From an uncultured Pseudomonadota bacterium (GTDB lineage: Bacteria > Myxococcota_A > UBA796 > GCA-2862545), in the NCBI GenBank assembly GCA_903861005.1, contig CAIOSP010000004.1:1-59203 (forward strand): a stretch of 59,203 nt of DNA, given 5' to 3'. A model generated the notes under the pieces. The model did no database searches. It saw nothing but the letters and a program-made list of their open reading frames with translations, and was not told the DNA's origin. Positions 16,753 to 27,068 of the stretch are shown piece by piece. The position numbers and the translations under genes are program-made. Position 1 is the stretch's first letter. Each line of letters opens with the position of its first letter.

Positions 16753-19700
16753 TCACGCCAGGTTGAGGTTCCGCGCCAGCACGCCCTGCAGCATCTCGAA
16801 GGTGAGCGGCTTCGCGAGGTGGTCGTCAAAGCCCGCCGCGAGCGCCGCCTCGCGCCCTTCCTGCGTGGCGTGGGCGGAGAACGCGATGCAACGGGGCGCG
16901 CCCGCTGGCCACGGGTGCGACCGTAGACGCTTCAGCACCTCGTAACCATCGACATCGGGCATCTGGAGATCGAGCAAGACAAGGTCGTAGCGGGACTCAG
17001 CCAGCTTCGACATCGCGGAGGTCCCCGACGCCGCCTGATCGACCTCCACGTCCATCTGCATGAGCATCTTGCAGACGATCCAACGGTTGACCGCGACGTC
17101 ATCGACGACAAGGACCCGCCCGCGCACCGGGGCCACACGGGTCGTCTGCGGCGACGGTTCGGCCTGTGCGTGGGGCCGCGGCGACACCAGGATGTCGTGC
17201 AGAATGCGCGCGCGGACAGGCTTGCTCACGGTGGCGCACCGGCTCGGCAGCTGGGAGGGAGCTTCGCCGAACGACAGGTGCGCTCCGGAGGTCATCAAGA
17301 TCACGCGCGGGATCTGGACGCCTTCCAGCGTGGCGACCAGGCGTGAGATGTCCGACGAAGACATGCCTAGCGGGACGGCGACCAACGCCACCGTGCATGG
17401 CGCCTCAGCGAGGTGGAGCCCGCTCGCCACGCGGATCGCCTCGCCCACCGTAGACGTCTGGAACACGGCCGCGCCTCCGCGCTTCAGGAGGTGCGCGACC
17501 CCCTCTCGCGCGGCGACGTGCGAGTCGAGCACCAGGACACGAAGGGACTCCAGGCCAGTGAGCTCGGTCGAGGACGCCGAGGAGGGCTGAACCGGGAGCA
17601 CCACTCGGAAGCAGGACCCCGAGTTGGGGACCGCACGCGCGGTGATCCTGCCCCCCATCAACTCGACCAGCGTCCGAGAGATCGCCAAGCCAAGACCCGC
17701 GCCGCCGTGCTTGCGATGCAGGGAGGTGTTGGCCTGGGCGAACGGAGCAAAGAGACGCTCTGAGTCCGCTTCCGAAAAGCCGATGCCGGTGTCGCAGACC
17801 TCAAAGACCACCGACCGCGGGTCCTCGGGGTCCATGAACACCCGCAGCACGACCTCGCCGAACTCGGTGAATTTCCACGAGTTGGCGATCAGGTTTCCAA
17901 GCACCTGCCGCAGTCGAAGCGGATCCAACTCGACGTGGCGTGGCACCGCCTCGTCCATCCACACGGCGATCTCCAGGCCCTTGCCGTGCGCGAGCGGCGA
18001 CGCGCTCTCGACGACATCCGACGTCAGCTCGCAGAGGTCGACCCGCTCCGGGTTGAGCTGAATGCGCTCCATGTCCATGCGGGAGAAGTCGAGCGCGTCG
18101 TCGACCAGCGCCATGAGCGTCCGGCTGGAGCGGTGGAGCACCTCCACGTACTGGCGCTCGATCGGCGGCAGCTCCTCCCGCATCAGCAGCCCCACGATGC
18201 CCACCACACCGGTCAGCGGGGTGCGGATCTCGTGGCTCATGTTCGCGACGAACATCTTCTTCGCGTCCAGTTCACGCTGGTAGCGCTCGTTGGAGACCGC
18301 GAGCGCGTCGCGTTGGATCGCGATGGTCTCGGCCAGCGCCTCCATCTCGACGAGCGCCGCTGACTTGGCGTCCAAGACGCGCGAGACCGCGTCGGCCTCA
18401 GCGGCCATGCGACGCTCCGTCAGGTCGACCATGGACACCACCGAGCACACCCCCTCCTGGAGCTCGATCTCGGTGGAGCGCAGCTCGACCATCAGCGCCC
18501 CACCGTCCACCGTGCGCAGCGTCACGTCGCACGAGCCGTCCGACGAACGCACCGCACAGGTGGACGTGCATGGCAGCATGTCGCGGAGCGCGGTCGAGTC
18601 CGGGGCGATCCCCAACCGGACACGGAGCTCACCCGCCGCGATGTTCTCAAGAAGCACGGCACCGGACGGGCTCAACACGAACGTCGCGATGGGCAGCTCG
18701 AGGACGAGGCGCTCGATGGTCTGATGGAGCGCTTCAAGACGGGTCTTCTCCGCGCGCGCGAACGCCAGCTCGGCGTCGAGGCGACGACGCTCCCGTACGT
18801 CACGCAAGGAGACATTGAAGCAATGCCCCTCCGGCATCCAGACCAGCCCGACCTCGGCCGGAAACACAGCCCCATCCGCCTGCAGCAACTGCGCCTCCGC
18901 CCAGAGGCGGGGTGATGCGTCGCGAGCGTCCGTCAGCTTGGCTCGGGTGAGGATGTCGCCTGCCTCGCTCGGGTCCCTGAACACCTGCGCCCACGTCGTC
19001 GGGCTCCGGCCGAAGAGCTCCAACGCTCGCGCGTTCGCCTGCAGCACAGCGCCATCGAGCGAGAGCACGAACTTGGCATCGGGGGAGCTGTCGAACGCGG
19101 CGCGAAGGCGCGCCTGCGTCACCGTCCGCATCGCGAATTCCGCGTACTGTTCGCCGATGCGGGCGAGCAGCGTCGGCAACCCCTGCGACGCGCCGTAGCT
19201 GATCGAGACACCCACCTCGATCACGCCGAGAACGCCGCTCGCCCCACGAATTGCTTGCGCGATCCGCACCTGGACCGTGGGTGAAGCCTCGCCCGCCAGC
19301 GCCCACCCGAGCTCGCCCTCGTCCTCTCGGCGGCGAACGACGACCGCCGCCCTCTCAAAGGAGGCCAACACCGCTGCCGGGATGATGGTCTGATCCGTGA
19401 ACTCGCCGCACGCGGCGAGTTCCTCGACGAGCGCGATCCTGCCGCCCAGGTCGGTGGCTTCGGCACGCAACGTGAGCGTGCGCATGTCCGGCGAGAGGCA
19501 CCACAGCCGCGCCGCGCGAATGTCCATGGAACCCACGAGCGTGGTGACCACAGCCTGGCCGCCCGTTCGACGGTCCAAGCATCCCAAGAGCCGCTCGGAC
19601 ACCCGCCGAATGACGTCGTGCTGCGTCACCTCATGCATGATGGCCATCACGCCATCCACCGTGCCGTCCGTGGCGCGCCGGGGGCACAGCGCCATTCGAA

Positions 19701-20187
19701 ACGCCACCTCCTTGCCAGTTGTCTCCCAGTCTGAGGCCACCGCCATCGACAGGCGGATCTCCTCGGTCCGCGTCAGCTCGCCGCCGTAGGCGCGCCGGTA
19801 CCAGTGGTCCACGCCGGTCTGCGTCGCGAACGGGTCGGTCAGGATGTTGAACTTGCCAATCGCCTCGTCTGGATCCTTCAGACCGGCGAACTCCGCCATC
19901 GCGCGGTTCATCCAGCGCGCGACGCCGTCCTTGTCGTACAGCTCCATCCCGACGGGGACCTGTTCGAGCGAGGCGAGCAGAAAATCCCGCTCCCGCTTCA
20001 CACGTTCGACCTCGTCTTCGAGCGTCGCCACGCGATCGCGGAGCGCAGCCGTCGTCGCGCCCGCGGCGTCCAGGGTGTCGTCCGTACGGCCCAATCCAAC
20101 TCCGTACGCGACCGTCGGCCCACGCGGGGGTGCGAGGGCGGCGATCCGTGATCGAATAATCTTCATCGAAAGCCCACCCACGCCCAT
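16753..20187 (-). CDS. Hybrid sensor histidine kinase with three PAS-type domains, a pseudo-receiver and a receiver
   Basis: 1144 residues from ATG 20187; ATG 20166 (MKIIRSR) is an alternative. No transmembrane segment is evident, so it is probably cytosolic. Order: coiled coil (~45-70), PAS (~72-190), GAF-like region (~195-345), PAS (~357-475), PAS (~500-610), HisKA with FVANMSHEIRTPL (His652), HATPase (~755-865; LIANSWKFTEFG, CDTGIGFS, GGAGLGLAIS), then two receiver modules. The first (~880-1003) keeps the Thr/Ser and Lys (LMTSG, VSKPV) but has AVPLGM where the phospho-acceptor Asp should be, so it cannot be phosphorylated normally. The last (~1023-1144) is intact: VVDDV, Asp1073 in LLDLQMPDVDG, Lys1126. 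It autophosphorylates on His and passes phosphate to its receiver; the output partner is not encoded nearby. Confidence 0.9.
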   Translation of the reverse strand: MGVGGLSMKIIRSRIAALAPPRGPTVAYGVGLGRTDDTLDAAGATTAALRDRVATLEDEVERVKRERDFLLASLEQVPVGMELYDKDGVARWMNRAMAEFAGLKDPDEAIGKFNILTDPFATQTGVDHWYRRAYGGELTRTEEIRLSMAVASDWETTGKEVAFRMALCPRRATDGTVDGVMAIMHEVTQHDVIRRVSERLLGCLDRRTGGQAVVTTLVGSMDIRAARLWCLSPDMRTLTLRAEATDLGGRIALVEELAACGEFTDQTIIPAAVLASFERAAVVVRRREDEGELGWALAGEASPTVQVRIAQAIRGASGVLGVIEVGVSISYGASQGLPTLLARIGEQYAEFAMRTVTQARLRAAFDSSPDAKFVLSLDGAVLQANARALELFGRSPTTWAQVFRDPSEAGDILTRAKLTDARDASPRLWAEAQLLQADGAVFPAEVGLVWMPEGHCFNVSLRDVRERRRLDAELAFARAEKTRLEALHQTIERLVLELPIATFVLSPSGAVLLENIAAGELRVRLGIAPDSTALRDMLPCTSTCAVRSSDGSCDVTLRTVDGGALMVELRSTEIELQEGVCSVVSMVDLTERRMAAEADAVSRVLDAKSAALVEMEALAETIAIQRDALAVSNERYQRELDAKKMFVANMSHEIRTPLTGVVGIVGLLMREELPPIERQYVEVLHRSSRTLMALVDDALDFSRMDMERIQLNPERVDLCELTSDVVESASPLAHGKGLEIAVWMDEAVPRHVELDPLRLRQVLGNLIANSWKFTEFGEVVLRVFMDPEDPRSVVFEVCDTGIGFSEADSERLFAPFAQANTSLHRKHGGAGLGLAISRTLVELMGGRITARAVPNSGSCFRVVLPVQPSSASSTELTGLESLRVLVLDSHVAAREGVAHLLKRGGAAVFQTSTVGEAIRVASGLHLAEAPCTVALVAVPLGMSSSDISRLVATLEGVQIPRVILMTSGAHLSFGEAPSQLPSRCATVSKPVRARILHDILVSPRPHAQAEPSPQTTRVAPVRGRVLVVDDVAVNRWIVCKMLMQMDVEVDQAASGTSAMSKLAESRYDLVLLDLQMPDVDGYEVLKRLRSHPWPAGAPRCIAFSAHATQEGREAALAAGFDDHLAKPLTFEMLQGVLARNLNLA

Positions 20188-20345
20188 ACGTAGGGCCCCT
20201 AATGCGCTGCTGGGCGACAGTCAGCCCCGGTCGCCGCGGGATGACAAGGCCGTTCCCTCCCGCCAGCACAACCGCATAAGATTCAGGTTCAGCCACGCAA
20301 TTCCCGGCCGATCCACGGACTTGGGGACCTCACTCCCCGCCCGGG

Positions 20346-22055
20346 ATGACCATGCGCCGCACCGCCCCGCTCCTGCTCGCCCTCGCGGCCTGCAATGCGC
20401 CCCAGCACCACGCGCCGTCGATCGAGACGGCCGCGGGCGCCACCACGTCCGAGCCCACCGCCAGCGCGGGCGATGGGTCGACCTACGTCGGCTTCGACAT
20501 GCTCGTGCTCGACGCAAACGGCGAGCCGCTGCCATGCAATGACGGCAACGTGTCGCTCGCGGTGAAGGTCTCCTACGACCACGGCGCCACCTGGGTACCC
20601 GTGCGCCAGCAGGACACCATGTCGTTCTGCGGCGATCAGGTCCCGCCGGACCTGTCGGTCGTGCTGGACAACAGCGGCAGCCAGGACGCCGTCCTCCCCG
20701 CCATGGAGGCGGGCGCCAACGATCTGATCGACGGCGTGCTGCAGATGGGCGGGCGCGCCTCCGTGGTGCGCGTGAGCACCGACGCGTGGGTGCTCTCTGA
20801 GCTGACCGACAGCCGCCAGGCGCTCACCGAAGCGGTCGCCTCGCTCAAGGCGCACGGCGGCTGGACCGCGCTCTACGACGGCATGCGGGTCGCGAACGAG
20901 ACGATCGGCCGCGTACTCGGTCGCTCCGAGGCCCCCAAGTACGACTCGCTCGCGCAGTTCTGCGAAGACCACGATCGCTTCGGCGAGGTCGCGTTCACCA
21001 ACGGCGAGGACAACAACTCCGCCCAGGAGCGCATGCCCAGCCAGGACGACGATGGGTTCGACACCACCCCCGACGACGTCAAGAACCTTCGTGTGAACGG
21101 CATCTCGACGCCCATGCACGTGATCGGGCTGGGCCCGCGCGTGCACTACGACGACCTGATCGACATCTCCGAGACCTCGGGCGGCCGCTTCGTGTCGGTG
21201 CCCGACGAGGCCGGGATCCCCGACGCCTTTGCCATGGTCCGCCGTTGGCTGGAGACCACCACCCACGCCTGCGTCGAGGTCCCGCAGGTGGCATGCGGCC
21301 CCGCGATCGTGGACGTCGACTACACCTACGGTCAGGGCGACGCGGCCATCCACGAGCACAAGCAGCTCGACGTCAACGTCGCCTGCCCCATCGAGCCCGC
21401 CCGTGGTTCAACCGTGACCCTGCTCCTCACGCTCGGCGACCGCGGCATCAGCGCGTCCAACGCCGCGTCGCTGGTGGCCGACGCCGTACAGAACGTGAGC
21501 CGCTCCGCGCGCCCGCGCGTGCTCGTGGTCCGCGACGACAACATCCACGACGACTCCCCGGACGACCCCGCCTACGTCCGCGACCTCCTCGCGGCCCAGG
21601 GCGCCAACGTGGTGTTGGTGGACGAGCCTCACGACGGCATGGCGGTCGAGGACTTTGCCGGTTTTGACGTGGTGTGGATGTCCAACCCGGGCTGGCCGAT
21701 GGACGACCTGACGACGTTTGAAGCGCTCCGGCGCTTCTCCGGCCAAGGCAAGGGCGTCGTGATGCAGGGCGACGACATGAGCTGGTCGATGGGCGCCGGG
21801 TTCCCCCTCATGTCACTCACGCACCTCGATCACGTTTCGAACGGCGAGTCCGTGTGTGGCGCGCCGGTCGGGGCGGCTCACGCGTTCAAGGTCCAGACCA
21901 CCAGCGGAGCCGGCGTGCCGACCTTCTCGTATGGCAACGACCTGGACGTGAGCACGCCTCACGGTGATGGTGAAGAGGTCCTGGCCTGGGGCACGTTCGA
22001 CGACGGCGCCGACTGCCAAGTCCAGACGCCCGCGATGGTCAGGTTCACGCCTTAG
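20346..22055 (+). CDS. Lipoprotein with von Willebrand factor A domain
   Basis: 569 residues from ATG 20346 (ATG 20352 is also possible). Signal peptide MRRTAPLLLALAACNAP has lipobox LAAC. The vWA domain begins near residue 100; PPDLSVVLDNSGSQ contains the DxSxS metal-ion-dependent adhesion motif (Asp108), with GGWTALYDGM as the Thr loop and FTNGEDNNS and HVIGLGPRVHYDDL further on. A second alpha/beta region (ARPRVLVVRDDNIHDD, then LLAAQGANVVLVDEPHDG and VVWMSNPGWPM) resembles a glutamine amidotransferase-like or flavodoxin-like fold of unknown role. It acts in the envelope as a metal-dependent binding protein; the ligand is unknown. It is divergent from the histidine kinase gene, with 158 bp between. 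Confidence 0.82.
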   Translation: MTMRRTAPLLLALAACNAPQHHAPSIETAAGATTSEPTASAGDGSTYVGFDMLVLDANGEPLPCNDGNVSLAVKVSYDHGATWVPVRQQDTMSFCGDQVPPDLSVVLDNSGSQDAVLPAMEAGANDLIDGVLQMGGRASVVRVSTDAWVLSELTDSRQALTEAVASLKAHGGWTALYDGMRVANETIGRVLGRSEAPKYDSLAQFCEDHDRFGEVAFTNGEDNNSAQERMPSQDDDGFDTTPDDVKNLRVNGISTPMHVIGLGPRVHYDDLIDISETSGGRFVSVPDEAGIPDAFAMVRRWLETTTHACVEVPQVACGPAIVDVDYTYGQGDAAIHEHKQLDVNVACPIEPARGSTVTLLLTLGDRGISASNAASLVADAVQNVSRSARPRVLVVRDDNIHDDSPDDPAYVRDLLAAQGANVVLVDEPHDGMAVEDFAGFDVVWMSNPGWPMDDLTTFEALRRFSGQGKGVVMQGDDMSWSMGAGFPLMSLTHLDHVSNGESVCGAPVGAAHAFKVQTTSGAGVPTFSYGNDLDVSTPHGDGEEVLAWGTFDDGADCQVQTPAMVRFTP

Positions 22056-22182
22056 CGTGCGCGGCGCGGATCGCGGCCCCTTCGCCCGCACCGGGCGCGA
22101 CGAGGCAAGAACCGCGCCGTTGACACGGCGAAGGTGGCGGCTGCACCGTGCCGCCCATTAGTCGTTCGGTCTGGAGCCAGAC

Positions 22183-23550
<1,368 letters not shown>

Positions 23551-23683
23551 GGGCGGCCGATCAGCGCGTAAATTCCAGGGTCCTCCGTGTGCCCCGTCCG
23601 ATCGCGCGGGGTAGATCGCGACGGGTGGCGTATTTTTGACCGAGCTGCGAATCGCGGCGTCGGGCGCCACCGTTGGGGCCTCC

Positions 23684-25048
23684 ATGACCTTTCGCTGCTC
23701 ACGTCCGCTCACACTCGCCATAGTGCTGCCCGCCATCCTCGCGGCGGGTTGCGTCTCCGGCAAGCTCAACCCTGATGAGACCGGAGTCGACTCGAACGTC
23801 GATGACACCGTCGACACCGACGCGCTCGACACCTCGGTCGCCGTCGACACCGACGTCGCGGCCGACACCGACGTCGCGGCCGACACCGACGTCGCGGCGG
23901 ATACCGACCCGGTCGACACCGACGTGGCGGACACGGACGTGCAGGACACGGCGACGGACACCTCAGTCGGCCCCTGGTGGGACAGCTCGGACACCTCCAT
24001 CGAGACCGGCACGCCCCAGGACACCGATACGGGCACGGACACCGACCCACCCCCCCCGCTCCCGGTCGAAGGCCTCACGATCTTCCTCACGGACGCCGGC
24101 ACCTCGGGTGACTTCGGCGGCATCGCCGCGGCGGACGCCCTCTGCAACAGCTCCTCCGCGCGCCCCAACGACGGCGTGTACAAGGCGCTGATCTCGGACT
24201 CGGTGAACCGCGTGGGGTGCACGTCGTACGAGTGTTCCTCCGGCGGGCTGTCCGAGCATGTGGACTGGCCGCTCATCGAGAACACCGCGTACATGCGCGG
24301 GGTCGACGGCGCCTACGTCGGCACCACGGACGCCAAGGCGCTGCTTCCCTTCCCGCTCAGCACACCCATCTGGGACACGAACCCCGAGGTGTGGTCGGGC
24401 CTGAGCTCAGGCTGGACTGGCACGTCGGACTGCTCGGGCTGGACCGACCCCAACGCGCTGGGCAACGTCGGCCTCGGCAACGAGACCGACAGCCGATTCT
24501 TCGACCGGTACCTGCAGTTCTGCAACCGCACGAACGTGCTGATGTACTGCGCCGAGCAGCTCCCTCCGGGCAAGGTCATCTTCACCACGAACGCCCAGCC
24601 CAGCGGCGACCTCGGCGGCGTCTCCGGCGCCGACGCGGCCTGCCAGGCGGCGGCCCCCACCCCTGGCACCTTCAAGGCCCTGATCGTCGATGGCAGCAGC
24701 CGCGTGGCCTGCACCACGTCCGACTGCTCGAACGGCCCGAGCGAGCACGTCGACTGGCCTCTGGCCGCGCAGACGCTCTACTACCGCATCGACTCCACGG
24801 TCATCGGCTCGACCGACGCAAACGGCCTGTTCCTGTTCCCGCTCGACGCGTCGCCGGCGGCCCGCAACGCGGAGACCTGGACCGGGCTGAACACCGACTG
24901 GACCACGGGCAGCACCTGCGCGTCGTGGATGGACATCACCGCGTTGGGCGTGAACGGCGTCGCCGGCTCCGTCGATGACGGCGCGATCTCCTCGTACGAC
25001 CAGTACTGCGACCGCTCGAACGTCTCGCTGTACTGCGTCCAGCAGTAG
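23684..25048 (+). CDS. Lipoprotein with Asp/Thr-rich linker and two tandem DUF1554-type domains
   Basis: 454 residues from ATG 23684 (MTFRCSRPL); the frame is open upstream but the signal peptide fixes this start. Lipobox LAAGC (AILAAGCVSG). Residues ~25-120 are a low-complexity Asp/Thr/Val/Ala linker partly built from an 18-bp tandem repeat. Two homologous domains follow: IFLTDAGTSGDFGGIAAADA with VYKALISDSVNRVGC, and IFTTNAQPSGDLGGVSGADA with TFKALIVDGSSRVAC. Each has a conserved SEHVDWPL segment and a closing YLQFCNRTNVLMYC or YDQYCDRSNVSLYC. This matches DUF1554, found in secreted proteins of Leptospira and myxobacteria and resembling C-type-lectin/endostatin folds. Surface binding is inferred; no enzymatic residues were identified. 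Confidence 0.82.
   Translation: MTFRCSRPLTLAIVLPAILAAGCVSGKLNPDETGVDSNVDDTVDTDALDTSVAVDTDVAADTDVAADTDVAADTDPVDTDVADTDVQDTATDTSVGPWWDSSDTSIETGTPQDTDTGTDTDPPPPLPVEGLTIFLTDAGTSGDFGGIAAADALCNSSSARPNDGVYKALISDSVNRVGCTSYECSSGGLSEHVDWPLIENTAYMRGVDGAYVGTTDAKALLPFPLSTPIWDTNPEVWSGLSSGWTGTSDCSGWTDPNALGNVGLGNETDSRFFDRYLQFCNRTNVLMYCAEQLPPGKVIFTTNAQPSGDLGGVSGADAACQAAAPTPGTFKALIVDGSSRVACTTSDCSNGPSEHVDWPLAAQTLYYRIDSTVIGSTDANGLFLFPLDASPAARNAETWTGLNTDWTTGSTCASWMDITALGVNGVAGSVDDGAISSYDQYCDRSNVSLYCVQQ
23846..23899 (+). repeat. Three tandem copies of an 18-bp unit encoding DTDVAA
   Basis: The unit gacaccgacgtcgcggcc occurs at 23846-23863 and 23864-23881 identically, and at 23882-23899 with one change in the last base. 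It encodes the repeated DTDVAA of the lipoprotein linker. The near identity suggests recent slippage expansion and a length-variable tether. Confidence 0.9.
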
Positions 25049-25192
25049 CGCTCGGGCGTCCCTTCGCGCGCGACGGAGCGAGCATCGGCCTCGCTCACGT
25101 CGGCGCGCGGACCATGTCGCTCGCCCATTGTGTCGACGGAGGACGCGCCAGATCGGTGAGCCGACCTGGCGTGAGTCGTCCGCGGCCTTGCC

Positions 25193-26716
25193 TTAGTGGC
25201 GGAAGTGACGCACGCCGGTGAACACCATGGCGAGGCCCAGGCGGTCCGCCGCGGCGATTACCTCGTCGTCGCGCACGCTGCCGCCGGGCTGGCACACGGC
25301 CGTGATGCCGGCCTTGGCGGCCTCCTCCAGGCCGTCCGCGAAGGGGAAGAAGGCATCCGACGCGAGCACGGAGCCCGAGGAGCGCTCGACGCCCGCGCGG
25401 AAGGCGCCGATGCGGACGGAGTCGGCGCGGTTCATCTGGCCGGAGCCGACGCCCACGGTCGCCTCACCCTTGGCGAAGACGATGGCGTTGCTCTTCACGT
25501 GCTTGCAGGCGATCTCGGCGAACGCGAGGTCGGCCAGTTCGGCGGGCGTGGGCGCGCGCTGGGTGACCACGCGCCAGGTGGACGGCGTCGCCTTCAGGTC
25601 GTCCGGGGTCTGGACGAGGAGGCCTCCGTGGATGGCCGACACGACCAGCGTGGGCTTGCCCTCGCCGGTGCAGCGCACGACGCGGCAGTTCTTCTTCTTC
25701 TCGGCCAGGAACGCGAGCGCGTCGGGCGACACGTCGGGTGCGGCGATGACCTCGACGAACAGCTTGCCCAGGCGCTCGACGAACGCGAGGTCGACCGGGC
25801 GGTTGGTGGCGATGATGCCGCCGAACGCGCTGATCGGGTCACAGGCGAGCGCACGGTCGAACGCGGTGATCAGGTCGTCGGCGACGGCAAGGCCGCTCGG
25901 GTTCATGTGCTTGATGATCGCCACGGCGGGGCGGTCGAACTCCTGGGGCATGGCCCACGCGGCCTCCAGGTCGGCGACGTTGTTGTACGACAGCTCCTTG
26001 TCGCCGCCGAGCAGCTCAAACCCAGGCTTCTGGCCCTCGAACGCGTAAACCGCGCCCTGCTGGTGGCTGTTCTCGCCGTAGCGGAGCGAGGACACCTTGG
26101 TGACGCGCAGCGCGAGCACGTTCGGCAGGTCCTGCTCGCCCTCGATCCGGGTCTGAAGCCAGGAGGAGATGGCCGTGTCGTAGGTGGCCGTGTGCTGGAA
26201 GGCCTTGAGCGCTAGGCGCTTGCGGAACGCGTCGTCCGCGCCGCCCTTCAGGCCCTCAAGCACCGCGCTGTAGTCTGCCGGGTCACACACGATCGCCACG
26301 CGCTCGTGGTTCTTGGCCGCGGCGCGCAGCAGCGTGACGCCGCCGATGTCGATCTGCTCGATGGCCTCGAGCTCGGTGATGCCGGGCTTCGAGATGGTGG
26401 CCTGGAACGGGTAGAGGTTGCACACGACGACGTCGATCGGGACGATGCCGTGGCTGGCGAGCTCGCCCAGGTGCTCGGGGGTGGGACGCGCGAGGATGCC
26501 GCCGTGGACGACGGGGTGCAGGGTCTTCACGCGGCCGCCGAGGATCTCCGGGTGGCCGGTGATGTCGTCGACCTGCGTGACGGCCAGGCCCGCGTCCGCG
26601 AGCGCCTTGGCGCTGCCGCCCGACGCCACCAGCTCCAGGCCGAGCGCCGCGAGGCCGCGGGCGAAGTCGATGAGGCCGGTCTTGTCCCAGACGGAGATGA
26701 GCGCGCGGTTGGCCAT
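25193..26716 (-). CDS. purH: Bifunctional AICAR transformylase / IMP cyclohydrolase
   Basis: 507 residues from ATG 26716. It catalyses the last two steps to IMP: formylation of AICAR by 10-formyl-THF, then ring closure. The N-terminal MGS-like cyclohydrolase domain (~1-190) starts RALISVWDKTGLIDFA and contains HPEILGGRVKTLHP and NLYPFQ. The transformylase domain carries LRYGENSHQQGA, AIIKHMNPSGLAVA (the catalytic KH pair), DPISAFGGIIATN, GSGQMNRADSVRIG and the closing SDAFFPFADGLEEAAKAGIT. Length and motifs are complete. It is transcribed on the same strand as the main pur run but separated from purN by a membrane-protein/TetR pair, so it probably has its own promoter; two inverted repeats lie 50-90 bp upstream. 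Confidence 0.97.
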   Translation of the reverse strand: MANRALISVWDKTGLIDFARGLAALGLELVASGGSAKALADAGLAVTQVDDITGHPEILGGRVKTLHPVVHGGILARPTPEHLGELASHGIVPIDVVVCNLYPFQATISKPGITELEAIEQIDIGGVTLLRAAAKNHERVAIVCDPADYSAVLEGLKGGADDAFRKRLALKAFQHTATYDTAISSWLQTRIEGEQDLPNVLALRVTKVSSLRYGENSHQQGAVYAFEGQKPGFELLGGDKELSYNNVADLEAAWAMPQEFDRPAVAIIKHMNPSGLAVADDLITAFDRALACDPISAFGGIIATNRPVDLAFVERLGKLFVEVIAAPDVSPDALAFLAEKKKNCRVVRCTGEGKPTLVVSAIHGGLLVQTPDDLKATPSTWRVVTQRAPTPAELADLAFAEIACKHVKSNAIVFAKGEATVGVGSGQMNRADSVRIGAFRAGVERSSGSVLASDAFFPFADGLEEAAKAGITAVCQPGGSVRDDEVIAAADRLGLAMVFTGVRHFRH

Positions 26717-27068
26717 GGTGGCTCCATGAGTCGAGGGGCCGGGCGCTTAATGCGTCCCGCGGTCGGATACACCCCGGCGAGGGTGTGTTGACGGTGAAAC
26801 CGTCCGGCTGCCGCTCACCTCGGACCACCACGTTCATGGGGTGCGGGTCGCGTTCGGGGTGGATGCGCTGCCGCGAGGCCTGCGGGCACGGGCGCCGCAC
26901 GTGCAGCACGCGCGGACCAAACCGTTCCTCGTCGACGTGGACGGAGACGGCGGGCGGGATGGTCGGCGACGACGACGGCCAAGTGCCGACGGTCGGCGAA
27001 GGTGGCTGAGGTGCGAGCGGGCGGCCGCTTGAAGGCACTCCTCCACGCCCCGCCCCATCATGGACGAA
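26717..27068. other. 352-bp region without a supported gene upstream of purH
   Basis: Open frames exist on both strands but show no start with a convincing ribosome site, no recognisable motif and only the bias expected from GC-rich DNA. It contains two adjacent inverted repeats (26769-26786 and 26790-26804) and, closer to purH, the AT-richer CATTAA element on the minus strand (about 30 nt before the ATG). It presumably carries the purH promoter and leader. A ZTP (pfl) riboswitch was considered, but its conserved core was not found. Confidence 0.5.
26769..26804 (-). promoter_or_regulatory. Two adjacent short inverted repeats in the purH leader/promoter region
   Basis: ACACCC (26769-26774) and GGGTGT (26781-26786) are perfect complements around a 6-nt loop. 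GACGGT (26790-26795) and ACCGTC (26799-26804) are perfect complements around a 3-nt loop. Only 3 nt separate the two. They lie 53-88 nt upstream of the purH ATG. They could be operator sites or leader hairpins; no T tract follows, so simple termination is unlikely. Confidence 0.35.

Noticed and set aside
20198-20203. Recurrent CATTAG/CATTAA/CATAAG/CATAGT elements 11-65 nt before several genes (kinase, cystathionine beta-synthase, purH, vWA lipoprotein, purL)
   Set aside because: They could be a lineage-specific -10 box, but checking the 15-19 nt upstream of each gave no common -35 element, and such AT-richer hexamers stand out by chance in GC-rich spacers.
22120-22125. Exact TTGACA upstream of cystathionine beta-synthase
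   Set aside because: No -10-like hexamer lies 15-19 nt downstream; the nearest AT-rich element (CATTAG) is 30 nt away, too far for a standard promoter.
26790-27038. Open frames on both strands in the gap upstream of purH
   Set aside because: No convincing ribosome site, no hydrophobic or domain pattern, and the minus frame simply continues as a shadow of purH.
26717-27068. ZTP (pfl) riboswitch upstream of purH
   Set aside because: This riboswitch often precedes purH, but the conserved core of the motif was not found on the transcribed strand.
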